From: Nymphaea colorata | Taxonomy: Eukaryota; Streptophyta; Magnoliopsida; Nymphaeales; Nymphaeaceae | NCBI RefSeq assembly: GCF_008831285.2 | Contig: NW_022204526.1 | Location: 1-40,961 of the forward strand | DNA length: 40,961 bases | Direction: 5' to 3' | Shown here: one piece after another, positions 9,987 through 20,056 of the stretch | Layout of the letters: each line of letters starts with the position of its first letter | Position numbering within the stretch: the stretch's first letter is position 1 | The notes under the pieces: model-generated | Databases searched by the model: none | What the model was told of the DNA's origin: nothing | The model's input: only the letters and a program-made list of their open reading frames with translations | Made by a program: the position numbers and the translations under genes

Positions 9987-10500
9987 TCAAGCAAAAGCAT
10001 AGCGTTCTTTTTGATTTTTTGTACATGAAACCCTTGCTGCTGCATTTTTCAAGCCATTCTAAAGCTTTACGCCCTCGTTTTAAAAGATTGGCTTGCCTAA
10101 TATTCCACTATCCTTAAGGATCTCCAAAGGGAAGAACATTTGAGATTATCAGTCTTAAAAATTTAAATCATCCAAACCCTCTCATCCTTGGGATTCATTA
10201 AACCTTGGTTGTGAAAAAGCCTGGTATTGGAAAGACTGCCTGAATGACTAAAGAATACTCGATAATGATTGCATATCATCACCATTCATATTCCTCACCC
10301 CATTCCACTCCATTAGCAGCATTGAGCTTCATAATTTAAGCTTCAATTTTCTATCTCTTCAGCTTAATTGGTCTGCGTCTTGATAGCAATGTGGCTGCTT
10401 TTATTGAATAGCAAATTATCTAAGGACCATCGCTGCTAAATAGAAACGCCATCAATCTTTCCAACTTAAAAATTAATATATAATTTCTACGAAGAATGAT
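9987..10500 (-). CDS. Poorly resolved hypothetical gene
   Basis: Several protein-like stretches lie on the minus strand but in different frames: KIDGVSIEQRWSLDNLLFNK and KIEAEIMKLNAANGVEWGEE (10470-10280), and at the 3' end MFFPLEILKDSGILGKPI to NQKERYAFA before TGA 9987-9989. Between them, frames are interrupted by TGA (for example after EYEW near 10280), so introns or assembly errors are needed to join the parts. A 5' intron ending TTTTTAAG near 10471 is possible. The family is unknown and the start codon is not identified. It would be divergent from IFT70. Confidence 0.35.
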
Positions 10501-10577
10501 AACCTCAGCTGATTTTCGTATGAGGATGGATAAGTTAAATTGATTAAGTTTCAATATATTTAGTTTAAAATTTAAAA

Positions 10578-12574
10578 ATGCAGCAAAACAAGATCGCTGA
10601 TGGTCAAAGGACCAAGATCATCTACACCCTTATCAAAGAAGCCAAATACCAAGAAGTACCAATCACCCCATCCGTAGGCCATCGACCACCTCAGCTATGA
10701 GCTGCAGTTTTGCCCCAGGAGCAGATCCATGTCGCTTCTCGCCTACTGCTACTACATGAGCCAAGATTTCCTCAACTCCGCCAGAGTGTACGAGCAGCTT
10801 TCCAAATTCTACCCGGAAGTGACCGAGTACAAGCTGTACCTCGCCCAGAGCCACTACAAGAATGGAGATTTTGACCAGGCCCTGAAAGTCACCCAGTCGA
10901 TCAACGACCCATCGTCCCAGCAAAAGGTCATTCTCCTTCAGTCAGTCATCAGATATGAGCAGGACGAAATCCAGCATGCCAAATCGCTGCTCCGTCAAGG
11001 TAGACATCATGTGATAAAGCCAACCAGGAGGACTCTGACATCGTTGTCAACGAAGGATGCATTTTATACAAAGAGGGCAAGTACGAAGAGGCAAGGCTTA
11101 AGTTTGTGGACGCCATGAATGCAATTGGGTATGATTGCGAAATCGCATATAACATTTCCCTGTGCCACTACAAGCAGAAACAACTTGCGCCCTCTCTGAA
11201 GTACATTGCTGAGATCATTGAAAAGGGAGTAAGAGAGCATCCTGAGCTTGGAGTAGGATCATATGCACCCGATATTGAAGTCAAGAGTGTGGGAAACAGT
11301 CAGACCCTCAAGGAAACTGCCCTCGTTGAAGCATTCAACTTGAAAGCTGCCATCGAATATACCATCAGGAACTATGCTGCTGCAAGAGAAGCGCTTCTGG
11401 ACATGCCGCCTCGATCCGAATAGGAACTGGATTCCGTTACACTATTGAACCAGGCATTGATGAACATCGATGAGGATCCAAATGGCTCATTCAAAAAACT
11501 CAATTTTCTGCTTCAGAATCCTCCGTTCCTGCCTGAAACATTCAGCAACCTGCTTCTACTTTACTGCAAGTACGGCTACTATGACTTGGCTGCTGACGTC
11601 TTGGCTGAGAATTCCGAGTTCACCTATAAGATGCCAAACAAGGAAGATTTCGAGTTCATCGACGCCATCATTCTGCAGAAGGCTTCACCTGAAGAGTCAC
11701 TCAGGAAGCTTGATCTGATTGCCAATCGCTATATCGATTCATTGAGGCAGTTCACCAAGAGCATTCAGGATGCAAGACTGGCCAAGGATAATGAAGGGAT
11801 CAAAAAATCCCTCAAGGAGTTTGATTAATGCTTGGAGAAATACATCCCTGTGCTAATGTCCCAGGCCAAGATCTATTGGGACAAGGAAAACTACTCCGTT
11901 GTGGAAAAATTGTTCAGACAAAGTGCTGAATTCTGCGCTGATCATGAAACATGGAAACTGAACGTGGCTCATGTCTTCTTCGTCCTTGAAAGGTACAACG
12001 AAGCTATTCGCTACTATGAGCCAATTATCAACAAAAACGCAGACAACATGCTCAGCCTGACTGCTATCGTCGTTGCTAACCTCTGTGTGAGCTATATCAT
12101 GGTCAACAAGAATGAAGAGGCAGAGGAAATAATGAAGAGACTGGAAGCTGAAGAAGAAAAGGCTGCAGAAATGGCTGAAACCGAAAAGCAGGCAAACCAT
12201 TACCACTTGTGCATTGTCAACTTGGTCATCGGTACTCTCTATTGCTCCAAAAACAACTATGACTTCGGAGTTGGAAGAATAATCAAGTCCTTGGAGCCAA
12301 TCCAAAAAAAAGTAATAATTATGTTATTTAGCTCAACACTGACACTTGGTTTTACGCTAAGAGATGTCTCTTGTCCTTGCTTTAAGTGCTCTCAAAGCAC
12401 ATGATTATTGTGAAGGATACGACCATAAGTGAAGCCATTGACTTCTTGGACCTTGCTGACGAGCATGGAAAGACTACACCAACTGTCTTCAATCCCCTCG
12501 AATAACTCGACGAGAAGCATACCGTGTCATACGAGGCAAGAGAACTCAAGAGAATGTACATCAAAATGCGTTGA
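10578..12574 (+). CDS. IFT70: Intraflagellar transport protein IFT70 (TTC30/DYF-1/fleer)
   Basis: IFT-B core subunit needed to build cilia. It is a TPR superhelix matching TTC30 end to end: LLAYCYYMSQDF, LGVGSYAPDIEVKSVGN, ALVEAFNLKAAIEY, NLLLLYCKYGYYDLAADVL, YIPVLMSQAKIYW, WKLNVAHVFFV, HLCIVNLVIGTLYC, TDTWFYAKRCLLSLLE. Introns at 10656-10677 (22 nt), 11000-11019 (20 nt) and 12312-12331 (20 nt). Splicing gives exactly 644 aa with no frame break. In-frame TAG 11421-11423 (SEEELD), TAA 11826-11828 (FDECLEKYIPV) and TAA 12383-12385 (SLLE) sit on glutamates conserved in TTC30, which fixes the code. It ends at TGA 12572-12574. Confidence 0.97.
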
Positions 12575-12611
12575 TTAAGCATCAATTGAATATCATTCAA
12601 TAAATACATCA

Positions 12612-13295
12612 TCAAAGTTGCTCATTCTTCTTTTTCTTCAAGTTAATGATGTTTAGGTTCGTTAGCGGTCTTCCCAAGAGCACATAGTCTAATGTTTACT
12701 CATAATCATTAACGCCTCTAAACTCGTTTTTGGGGAGGTTAATCCATATTTTACCTAGTTTTGTCAACTAAAATCTGGTAAAATCTGCAAATCCAGGCAC
12801 AGGTTATTGAAATTCGGAAATGTTGAATTTTTCTGTTTGAGGTTTCTACATTTGGTTATCTTTTTACCCAAAAAGCATTGAAGAACTCGATATGAACGGT
12901 CTCAAAGTCGTTTGACAGGTAAATGCGGTGAACAATTCTTCTAGAGTAAACTTGCAAAAAGCTGAGCATGAAATATCCAAGCCCTGTGACAAGTCCAAAG
13001 GAGATCATATTGATTCTTCCGAACACTACATATACTGATTATAACTTGGCCTGGCGGCTTCCATACCAAACAGCATGCCATTGACGAATGTCAGTATGGT
13101 CACATATCGCAATATCTTTCGAAGCGTGTGCTCGCCGTATTTGAATTAGTATATTTTGCATAGACCTTTCTCGTTGAAGATCAGTTTTGATATTTAAGAA
13201 GGGTTATCGATGACCTTGAACCGCTTGTTTCTATCGTTTCTATCGTTGGAGAAGAAATGTCTAATAGGAAAAGTACGTAAAGGCAATGCCCTCAT
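12612..13295 (-). CDS. Predicted mitochondrial membrane protein (TMEM70/186/223-like)
   Basis: ATG at 13295 begins an Arg-rich, acid-free leader (MRALPLRTFPIRHFF), typical of a mitochondrial presequence. Two hydrophobic segments follow close together (ILRYVTILTFVNGMLFGM and INMISFGLVTGLGYFMLSFL), then a soluble C-terminal domain (RRIVHRIYLSNDFETVHIEF). Two adjacent TM helices plus a matrix-type domain are the layout of the TMEM70/TMEM186/TMEM223 group, but the match is by architecture only. A 22-nt intron lies at 12846-12867. One base is missing near 13060; with it the protein is 220 aa. The gene is convergent with IFT70, with 37 bp between the stops. Confidence 0.6.
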
Positions 13296-13565
13296 GGGAA
13301 GACAAGCCTTTGATAGATAGCTTAACATTATTTTATAATTATAAACCAAACCATACCAACCTAAATGAGAAAGCTTATTTATCCATATTCAACTATAACG
13401 AATTGATAAGGTTCCTTTCTTTGGCCTTTTTTTCATATATGAATGGATTTAGTTTCAAAAAAGAAGTTGAGTCCGATTATAGATTTGGATATCCTTATTC
13501 GGTATTTAATTCGATGTTGATAAGGCTAGTATAACATTACCAAATTTGAATTATATTTAAATCAC
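13296..13565. other. Divergent promoter region
   Basis: AT-rich spacer between the divergent mitochondrial membrane protein and USP14 genes. An 82-codon frame (13286-13534) crosses it but begins inside the neighbouring gene and has no family features, so I treat it as chance. Confidence 0.55.
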
Positions 13566-15052
13566 ATGGTCAAATTCATCCTCAAAGTAGGCAAAGAAAA
13601 TATCGACATCGAGCACACATCTGATGAGTCATACGAGGACTTCCAGGCAAAGGTCTTTACGATGACCGACATTCCTCCCAAAAATCTCAAGGTTCTTTTC
13701 AAGGCCAAGATGATAAAGGTATCAGTTTTACAACTTAGGATAACCAATCCCTGCTTGCCCTTCCTTAAGGAAGCGCCCTGATAATAATGGGAACCAAGAC
13801 AGGCAAATAGTTGAAGCTGACTGCCGAAATGAAGCAGGAAAATGCAATGGAAGTTGAAGAGTAGGTCAAGATTCCTCAAAGATACGGACTTGTCAATATC
13901 GGAAACACCTGCTACATGAATGCTGCCATTCAATTACTCAGGAGCATTCCGGAATTGAGCCAAATTATTCGCTCCTTCACAATCACGAATGTACATCCAT
14001 CTTAAAAAAGAATCAAAGTATGGAGCAGAATGTTGTCAAAACTTTAAAAGCTACCTTCGCCGACCTGGAAAGCAAAGATTTTCGTCCTGAAGCATTTGTA
14101 CAGTCCTTTTTGTTGACCCATCCTGACTACCTTCCTCTTGGCACTCAGCACGATTCCGATGAGTTCATGCAGGAAATAATTAGCATCCTATCACGCTCAA
14201 GCCCCCAACTCTCCAAAACCGTCAAGGATCTGTTTGAGATCGAATTCGTCGATGTCACTAAAAACTTGGAAATCGAAGAAGAATCGAAATATGAAGTTAA
14301 CACCTCAACGAAACTTTGCTGCTCGATCGGAGGTGTGGAGAAAGAGGTGAAGGTCGGAACTCTGAATGAAGGCATTCGGCTGAGCTTGGAGACAAAGCTC
14401 TAAAAGAAAAGCCACGTTGATGACTTAAACCACAAATATGAGAAGACCACCAGGTTCAATACCCTTCCTCCCTACCTGATCGTCCAAATGGTCAGATTCT
14501 TCTGGAAGGAAGCCTCTGACCTTCCTCATTCAAAGCCCACTGCAGCCAAGATTTGCAAGTCAATCGATTTTTCTCATAAGATCGACATCTTTGACTTCTG
14601 CTCATAGGAGCTTAAGAAGAAGCTGATTCCCGGAAGAGATGCTATCGAAGAGAACAGGAAGAGAGAGGAGCTATAATACAAGAAGAGCTATGAGGCTTAC
14701 AAGGAATCTCTTGGCGGTAACTTCCTTCCTATCTTTAGAGACTAATCGACCATAAAAGAGAATTATGTAATAGTTCAAGGAAAAATGGAAAAGAGAGCAA
14801 AAAGTCCTCAAGGAAGGTTTGGAGACCGGCTATTACGAGCTCGTGGGTACAGTGACTCATCTGGGTCACTCCGTCGAGAGCGGCCACTATATGGCATGGA
14901 TCAAGGAAGACGAAGAAAGATGGACCAAGTATGATGACGATAGCGTTTCGCCACAGGATAGCGTAAAGGTGACCCAGCTCAGAGGTGGCCAGCCGAACCT
15001 GGAAATCGCATACGTTCTTTTATTTAGAAAAGTCTTCGCAAAGCCTTTGTGA
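13566..15052 (+). CDS. USP14: Proteasome-associated deubiquitinase USP14/UBP6
   Basis: N-terminal ubiquitin-like domain (VKFILKVGKENIDIEHTSDE to ALIIMG), then a USP catalytic domain. The Cys box is GLVNIGNTCYMNAAIQLL, the QQD box is PLGTQHDSDEFMQE, and the His box is GHYMAWIKEDEERWTKYDDD, so the triad is complete. PPYLIVQMVRFFWKEASDL matches USP14 specifically. In-frame TAG in FCSEELKKKL falls on a conserved Glu. Introns are 13719-13738 and 13991-14010 (20 nt each). A frame break near 14765 (one extra base, or two missing) lies in the non-conserved insert before LETGYYELVGTVTHLGHS. It trims ubiquitin from substrates at the proteasome. It ends at TGA 15050-15052. Confidence 0.95.
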
Positions 15053-15124
15053 TCAATAGTAACACAGCAAAATTTGTCATAATTATTGATATCATATAAC
15101 TTGATGATGATGAAACGTCTCAAA

Positions 15125-15500
15125 TCACGCACTTTTAATGGGCTTTTGCATGATTACTTGCCGATCCATCATTTGCACATCATCTTCTTTGAATCTTTTT
15201 GTTGAAAAGAGCGCAACCGAGTTCGGCAATGCTATCCTTCGCCAAACCTATATCCTAAGCAACATCCCTTTTAAAATGCAATAAGATGCGCTAGTTCTCA
15301 AATTAAAAATGGTTGCTTCTTCAAAATTATGATGCCGAGTTATTCATTCGGGCTTCCAGCAGGGATGGAAGGTTGATCCATCCATCAACGAAAACAAGGC
15401 CGTTGGTCAAAACTTTTTCATTAAAACTCTGAAACTGAGTTTTTGCTAAAAGTGTTGGTATGATATAAATGCCCAAATCTTCGAAAACGAACTATAATTA
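15125..15500 (-). CDS. Ambiguous region, possible small gene
   Basis: On the minus strand protein-like text runs from LAKTQFQSFNEKVLTNGLVF through WINLPSLLEARM, RDVAEDIGLAKDSIAELGCA and EDDVQMMDRQVIMQKP to TGA 15125-15127, with one in-frame TGA and one missing base. On the plus strand GFQQGWKVDPSINENKAVGQ and KLSFCEKCWYDINAQIFENE are equally plausible up to TGA 15509-15511, which overlaps the next gene's ATG. I cannot decide which strand codes, or whether both readings arise because only one of three stop codons is active. Confidence 0.25.
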
Positions 15501-15508
15501 AAAATTAA

Positions 15509-15844
15509 ATGAGCCACAAGCATCACAACGATCACCACCACCACGTAAAGAAGCACTCCCATTCCCACGATTAATTCAAGCAGGTCGAAGTCTCTGATGA
15601 CATTGCCAAGGGCGATTTCTAGCTCATCGTCCCACTTGTCGATGACTACTTCCAAGGAAAGTTCAACCACGTCAAGCTTCAACACATCTATACCCAGAAG
15701 TGCGGACATCAAGACAGGTTCTACTGGGCTCAGGTGAAGTGCGGAGACGCCAAGGAGCAACATGATTGGACCGTTGTCTTCGAGGTTCAGGGTCATCAGC
15801 CCCACCTTGACAGCGTCCACGAAGGCCATAAGACCTTCTTTTGA
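15509..15844 (+). CDS. Small histidine-rich protein
   Basis: ATG at 15509 after the AT-rich leader AACTATAATTAAAAATTAA. The 111-residue protein has a His cluster at residues 3-20 (HKHHNDHHHHVKKHSHSH), which could bind zinc, nickel or copper. The rest alternates helix and strand-like segments (LIVPLVDDYFQGKFNHVKLQ, FYWAQVKCGD, WTVVFEVQGH) and is mildly reminiscent of the cystatin fold, which is only a guess. The single frame is unbroken, with two TAR codons read as Glu, ending at TGA 15842-15844. Confidence 0.75.
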
Positions 15845-16125
15845 TCATTTACAGATGCCATTATGCCAATCCTTTGCTATCAAGCCAATAAGAATGAAAA
15901 AACTCGTGAAACATGAGAGCTTGAAGTTTTTGAATCATTTTAAATATTTTGGATGGCAAATTTTGTCCTTATTTTTCTATGCTTAAGCTATCGCAGCATC
16001 AATCGTTGTTTAGGGTAGAAATATGGACTATATATTATTTGATTATCACGATGTAGTTCTGATTGTGTTTTATATATTGTTTAAGTTTTATATTACCTTA
16101 TAAGCCAATATATTCTAAGCCGAAA
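15845..16125. other. Convergent spacer
   Basis: AT-rich 3' flank shared by the His-rich gene (plus) and the C2H2 gene (minus). No gene or RNA is recognised. Confidence 0.5.
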
Positions 16126-16565
16126 TCATGCCGCTTCCATTTATCTCTACTTCTATTTCTGTTTCTACTCCTTCTCCTTCTTCCTAAGCGCCATTTTCTC
16201 TTTCCAAGCAGCTTTCCTTTCCTGTTTTTTTTGCTCTAACTACTTTTCTTAGCGTTGCTTTTGCTGCTTGATTCTCCGAAGTTTATTGTTGTCCCTGCAT
16301 TGAAAAGCACTGTCGTTTCGAAAGTGTTGAGCATAAGCGCCACCAATGAATTATCTTTTGCAGCAATCACACCGGTAGACGATTTCTTCAAAGCTAGATA
16401 AGGTCATATCTACACATTCTCGAACTCTTTATTCATTTCTCTTTCGATGTTCTACATTATCCTCCTTCTGCTCTCAGTTATTGGAAGATAAGCATCATAG
16501 CCTATCGCTCGCTGTCGTATAGTCCTCTAAGCTAGTCCTTCTCTATCATATAATGATAATGACAT
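16126..16565 (-). CDS. C2H2-like zinc-finger protein with basic coiled tail
   Basis: Begins MSLSLYDREGLAERTIRQRA, then YDAYLPITESRRRIMENIER, followed by a finger-like motif VYRCDCCKREFIGGAYAQHF (C-x2-C plus His and a later Cys in SAFQC). The last third is a charged helix (KQREEKELEQKKQERKAAWK) ending EMEAA at TGA 16126-16128. One base is missing near 16400; with it the product is 146 aa. A single finger with a long charged helix is seen in RNA-processing and nucleolar proteins, but I do not identify the family. It is followed by the Ig-PH-coiled-coil gene on the same strand, 89 bp upstream. Confidence 0.6.
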
Positions 16566-16653
16566 ATAATCCTTAATTGGATTGATATAAGATTGAATGT
16601 ACTAAGATAACCCTACGGTTTAAAGGCATGAATAAGATGAGAGTTTGAAAATA

Positions 16654-18531
16654 TCATTGTGATTTCTATTTCAGTTGCTTTAGCTGCTATAATAAGTTTT
16701 TATTGATCTTCTTTACTTAGTTGAGCTGCAGCTATTTTTCGGAGATTGTTTAGGTTAGCTTATTCACTAATAGTTGGAAATTTGATGAGGAATCACCCTG
16801 GTTGCTCTTGTAACGGAGAAGCATTTCAAGGTTCTTCAGCTTCATCTACAATTCGATGATCTTCTGCTCGGATTAGCTTGAAGTCTTTACCTTTTATGGT
16901 TGTATCGGCTTTGATTGAGGCAGCATGCGCTATCCCTGCAAAGATTATAGTTTTTTTCTAAGCAAATGATTCTAATTTTCAATCTTTTCCACTTCTTGTT
17001 TCATTCTTTCAAACTCACTCTCTGCATTTTCCCTTCCTTTTATGATCTCCTACTTTTCACTCCTTATTCTCTTGTTTTATTACATCAACTTATCATATTT
17101 GCTCAATTGTTCCTTTAGCTACTCAGTATGTTTGTTTTATATCTTATTCTCTAGTTCCTTTACTTTTTCTTTAGAAGCTTTAAGTTCTTTGCGAACAATT
17201 GCTATTTCCTAAATATGCGAATATATACATTTTTGTAGAAGCGATTGTCTTCACTAACCTGAGCCATTTTCTTGTTGATGGCCTGGCTTTCTGTAAGATT
17301 CTTTTTTAGCTAAGCTATGGTCTTTTTAAGCTGATCGTTTTCAACTTAAAGTCCCTTTTTAGATTGTTTTTCGATATTGTAATTGACTCTCATTTCATCA
17401 AGCTGTCTCTTGTAAAGCTTTAACTCTTTTCCCTGCTCATCTAGCTTCAAGATGAGAAGGGTGTTGTTGTTTTGCTTCGGTTATTCCGCCTTTTCTTTAG
17501 GTGCTGATTGCGTTTCAACTGCTATTTAAAGCTTTTCCGATGATTTTGCCTCATATTACAGTTTTGTTCCACTTTTACATTCAATCTTTTCGCTTGATTT
17601 TATTTCCTAATTTGATTACACGATTGGATGTTACGCCACCTCCTAAACTTCCTCACTTTTTTGGCTCTATTGATTGGGTTAATTGTTATTTTCTTCATTC
17701 TGGCTTTATATTTATTTCTTTACCAAGGAAACTTCCTCAGCATCCTCACTCTGTTTTTCTGGATTGATGTTCGTGCTGTGCGCAGAGAGCGTACGGGTTA
17801 TAAGGGTGAAGAGATCTCTTTGAAAATTGTTATTAAAGCTAAGCTTGTAGGACTCGTGGTCATTGAAGTTGAGAAGGATTGAATTGAAAGATTTCCGAAT
17901 GAATTAGATGTTCGGGTATTCGGAGTTTATCCTGATGGATTCGAACTCTTTTCCGTTTTGGTAAAAGTGAACCTCATTTTCGACGATTTCCAACTTAATC
18001 TATGCCGGCATTTCAAAAGCCTAGTATTTTTAATTTTGGGAAAAGACAGCTTCCAACCTGCCATCGAATCTCAGCTGTTTTCTTTCTAAAAATTTATTTA
18101 ATTCATCTTCTAATTTATTGTCAATCTCTATGGGCTAGCTTTCCTTCATGATGATTATGCCGTTGTACTTCTTGCCTTCGATGAAAGGCTCAATTTGGAC
18201 GCAGATTCTACCTATCTTTATGCGTACATTGATCCGACATCATCGAGACAAGGTTGATAATACTCGGAGGTAACATCTTAGATTTCTTTAAAATCATGCG
18301 CATTTTTGATAAACCATTTGCACTTTATCTCGTCCAAGGGTTGCCCATCTGTATCGTGCATTTTTTACTTTACTTGACCTGAGTTTGAAGTCGGATGAGT
18401 TCTGTATTGATGCCTCTGCTGATGAGTCTACAGTGAAAAAAGTTCTAATCGAAGTAGACGGGCTGTTTATGTTCCTCTTTTTTGTTGCTTTCCTTGCGCA
18501 TGAAGAGTTATGAGAATTTTTTATTGATCAT
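16654..18531 (-). CDS. Ig(A9)-PH module with long coiled coil
   Basis: After a basic N-terminus comes an Ig-like repeat of the A9/AIR9 type (EIKCKWFIKNAHDFKEIEDV, SEYYQPCLDDVGSMYAIKIG, where W...Y.P...DVG is the signature). A PH-like segment follows (LEIVENEVHFYQNGKEFESI, SILLNFNDHESYKLSFNNN, RDLFTLITRTLSA). Ig followed by PH is the arrangement in plant SCAB1 and AIR9 cytoskeletal proteins. From about residue 300 the protein is Glu-rich, then a long coiled coil (ELKLYKRQLDEMRVNYNIEK, VENDQLKKTIAELKKNL, and so on). A 20-nt intron lies at 17219-17238. One base is missing near 18360 and near 18222; this restores 619 aa. It ends at TGA 16654-16656. A microtubule- or actin-associated role is inferred. 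Confidence 0.75.
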
Positions 18532-18562
18532 CTTCGCTATTATATTTATTTAATTTAACTCA

Positions 18563-19199
18563 ATGGATAGCATCATTAACGAGAAGAAAAGATTGCATGA
18601 AACCTTGCTCTCCTTCCCTCCCTTCTACACGTACAGAAGAGATCAAATAGCCTCCAAGAACATGAAGAGTCCAGAAAGAAACAGATCGGATATTGGGGAG
18701 AACTTATCCATACCTATTGCAGAGAGTAGATGCCAAGATATATAGTCATAACATCATCAATAGCTCACTTTCAGAGATATGGAATTTGCCTCTTTTGGAG
18801 GACAGATCAACAACCATCCCAAGTACATAATCCTTAAAATAAAGAAAAACTATCAAAAGAGGACACTTTGACGATCTTAAAAGATTTGGAGAGGTTAGGT
18901 TGTGTTGAATTTGTGATCGGTTCTGAGAAGATATTGGTCTCCCATTTCAGTCCCTATGAGATGGCCGATGACATGTATCGTTGGGCAAAGCAAAACTACC
19001 TCCTTGGGGATGTTTAAACTCTTCAGTTCATCGCATAGGGTTAGCAAACAACTCCCAAAGAAAGTACCGTATATCCAAAATAGAGTTTTACAAGCAACCG
19101 AAGGAGATATTGCTGAAGGTGATCGACATTTTGGAGAAGCAGCAGAAGGCGGTTCGGATCGAGGTGGGGTCAGATATCGGTGTTAAATTTCTACAGTGA
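18563..19199 (+). CDS. VPS25: ESCRT-II subunit VPS25
   Basis: VPS25 has two winged-helix domains and bridges ESCRT-II to ESCRT-III in multivesicular-body sorting. Matches are FPPFYTY near the start, QIGYWGELIHTYCRE (human KQLAAWCSLVLSFCR), LSKEDTLTILKDLERLGCVE and the C-terminal EILLKVIDILEKQQKAVRIE with SDIGVKF (human TVSDGRGVKF). Two bases are missing, near 18640 and 19049; restoring them gives 212 aa. It ends at TGA 19197-19199. Its start codon lies 31 bp from that of the divergent coiled-coil gene, so the two share a very short promoter region. Confidence 0.88.
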
Positions 19200-19230
19200 T
19201 TAAAGCGAGTTATCATTAATATTAATATCA

Positions 19231-19470
19231 ATGTAAGGCCATTTGGGCAATCGCTATGAAGTCTTTCAAAGCCAATGCGATACCATCTTCAGAAAGTAGG
19301 CAAGCAACCGCCAATAACTGGCCTCCATATAAAGAGAGCTGGTTCATTAGCGATAATCGAATTAACAGTTGAAAAAGGGCCTGGAAAAGATCAAAGCATG
19401 GTCAGAGGATGCTGGTAATGCCTAATAGAGGATTCAATCCATAATTAAATTGATTACTGGGTTGTAATGA
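19231..19470 (+). CDS. Small coiled-coil protein, 79 aa
   Basis: A single unbroken frame from ATG 19231 to TGA 19468-19470, too full of TAR codons (nine or so) to be seen with the standard code. Reads NRYEVFQSQCDTIFRKEASN, then heptads RQELASIERELVHERES and LKKGLEKIKAWSEDAGN. Size and a single amphipathic helix resemble BLOC/BORC or kinetochore-type small subunits, but no family is recognised. It starts 32 bp after VPS25 on the same strand. Confidence 0.65.
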
Positions 19471-19872
19471 TGGTCCATCTGCCCTATTTCATCATAAAAG
19501 TCATTTGATTCATACGGTCTATTTATGGCTATCTGTCCAGTCAGAGCTGCTTCGTATATTATTTCATAACGTATTGTGCATCTTTGACTTTTGTTGGTGG
19601 GAATAGTTGAATATTTAATGTGATTATATATGTGGTCGAGTATGGAAGAAGAATAGGGGAAAATAGTTTATCTCGATATGAGAAAAGGGGATAATTGGGA
19701 TAGGGTTTCGATTTTCGGATAATTCTAACCTTTTGGCCACTTTGCGGTCTCTATTGGCTGATAGTTTGTTTATTCTTCTAAGATTACTTTTAGAAAAGGG
19801 GACACAACTAATCGATCCGTTGAAAATACCCGGATAAAAGTGAAGGCTTGCCCTGGGGTTGCTTGTTGGCAT
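19434..19872 (-). CDS. Hypothetical protein
   Basis: A TGA-free minus frame runs from about 19961 to TGA 19434-19436. Its C-terminal half is very protein-like: YEIIYEAALTGQIAINRPYE, then DFYDEIGQMDHHYNPVINL. The only nearby ATG (19872) is in another frame (MPTSNPRASLHFYPGIF), so one base must be gained or lost around 19770, or the start lies elsewhere. No family recognised. It overlaps the 3' end of the small coiled-coil gene by 37 bp tail to tail. Confidence 0.45.
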
Positions 19873-20056
19873 GCGGAAAGTAAAGAAATATAAAAATGCA
19901 GTAATGTAGCAATTTGCTTGTTATTTTTGTTTATATTTATTATTAATGGCAAGTTAAGCACGCTTCTCCACGGTGAATAGGATTATAAACTAAAACAAGG
20001 GCAAGCTGAACCTTCACTAACTATAAAACCGGTTCGGTTCAAGACTCACATCCAAG
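19873..20056. other. Spacer upstream of Myb gene
   Basis: AT-rich spacer with ACTATAAAACCGGTTCGG about 30 bp upstream of the Myb start. I looked for a tRNA because of GGTTCGGTTC but found no acceptor or anticodon stems. Confidence 0.4.

Noticed and set aside
13286-13534. 82-codon plus frame between divergent genes
   Set aside because: It starts inside the neighbouring minus-strand gene, lies in the shared promoter region and shows no family features.
15446-15829. 127-codon minus frame rich in Val/Leu that looks like a membrane protein
   Set aside because: It is the complement of the His-rich gene (His codons CAC/CAT read as GTG/ATG), a classic antisense artefact.
19980-20056. Possible tRNA suggested by GGTTCGGTTC
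   Set aside because: No matching A box, acceptor stem or anticodon arm could be paired.
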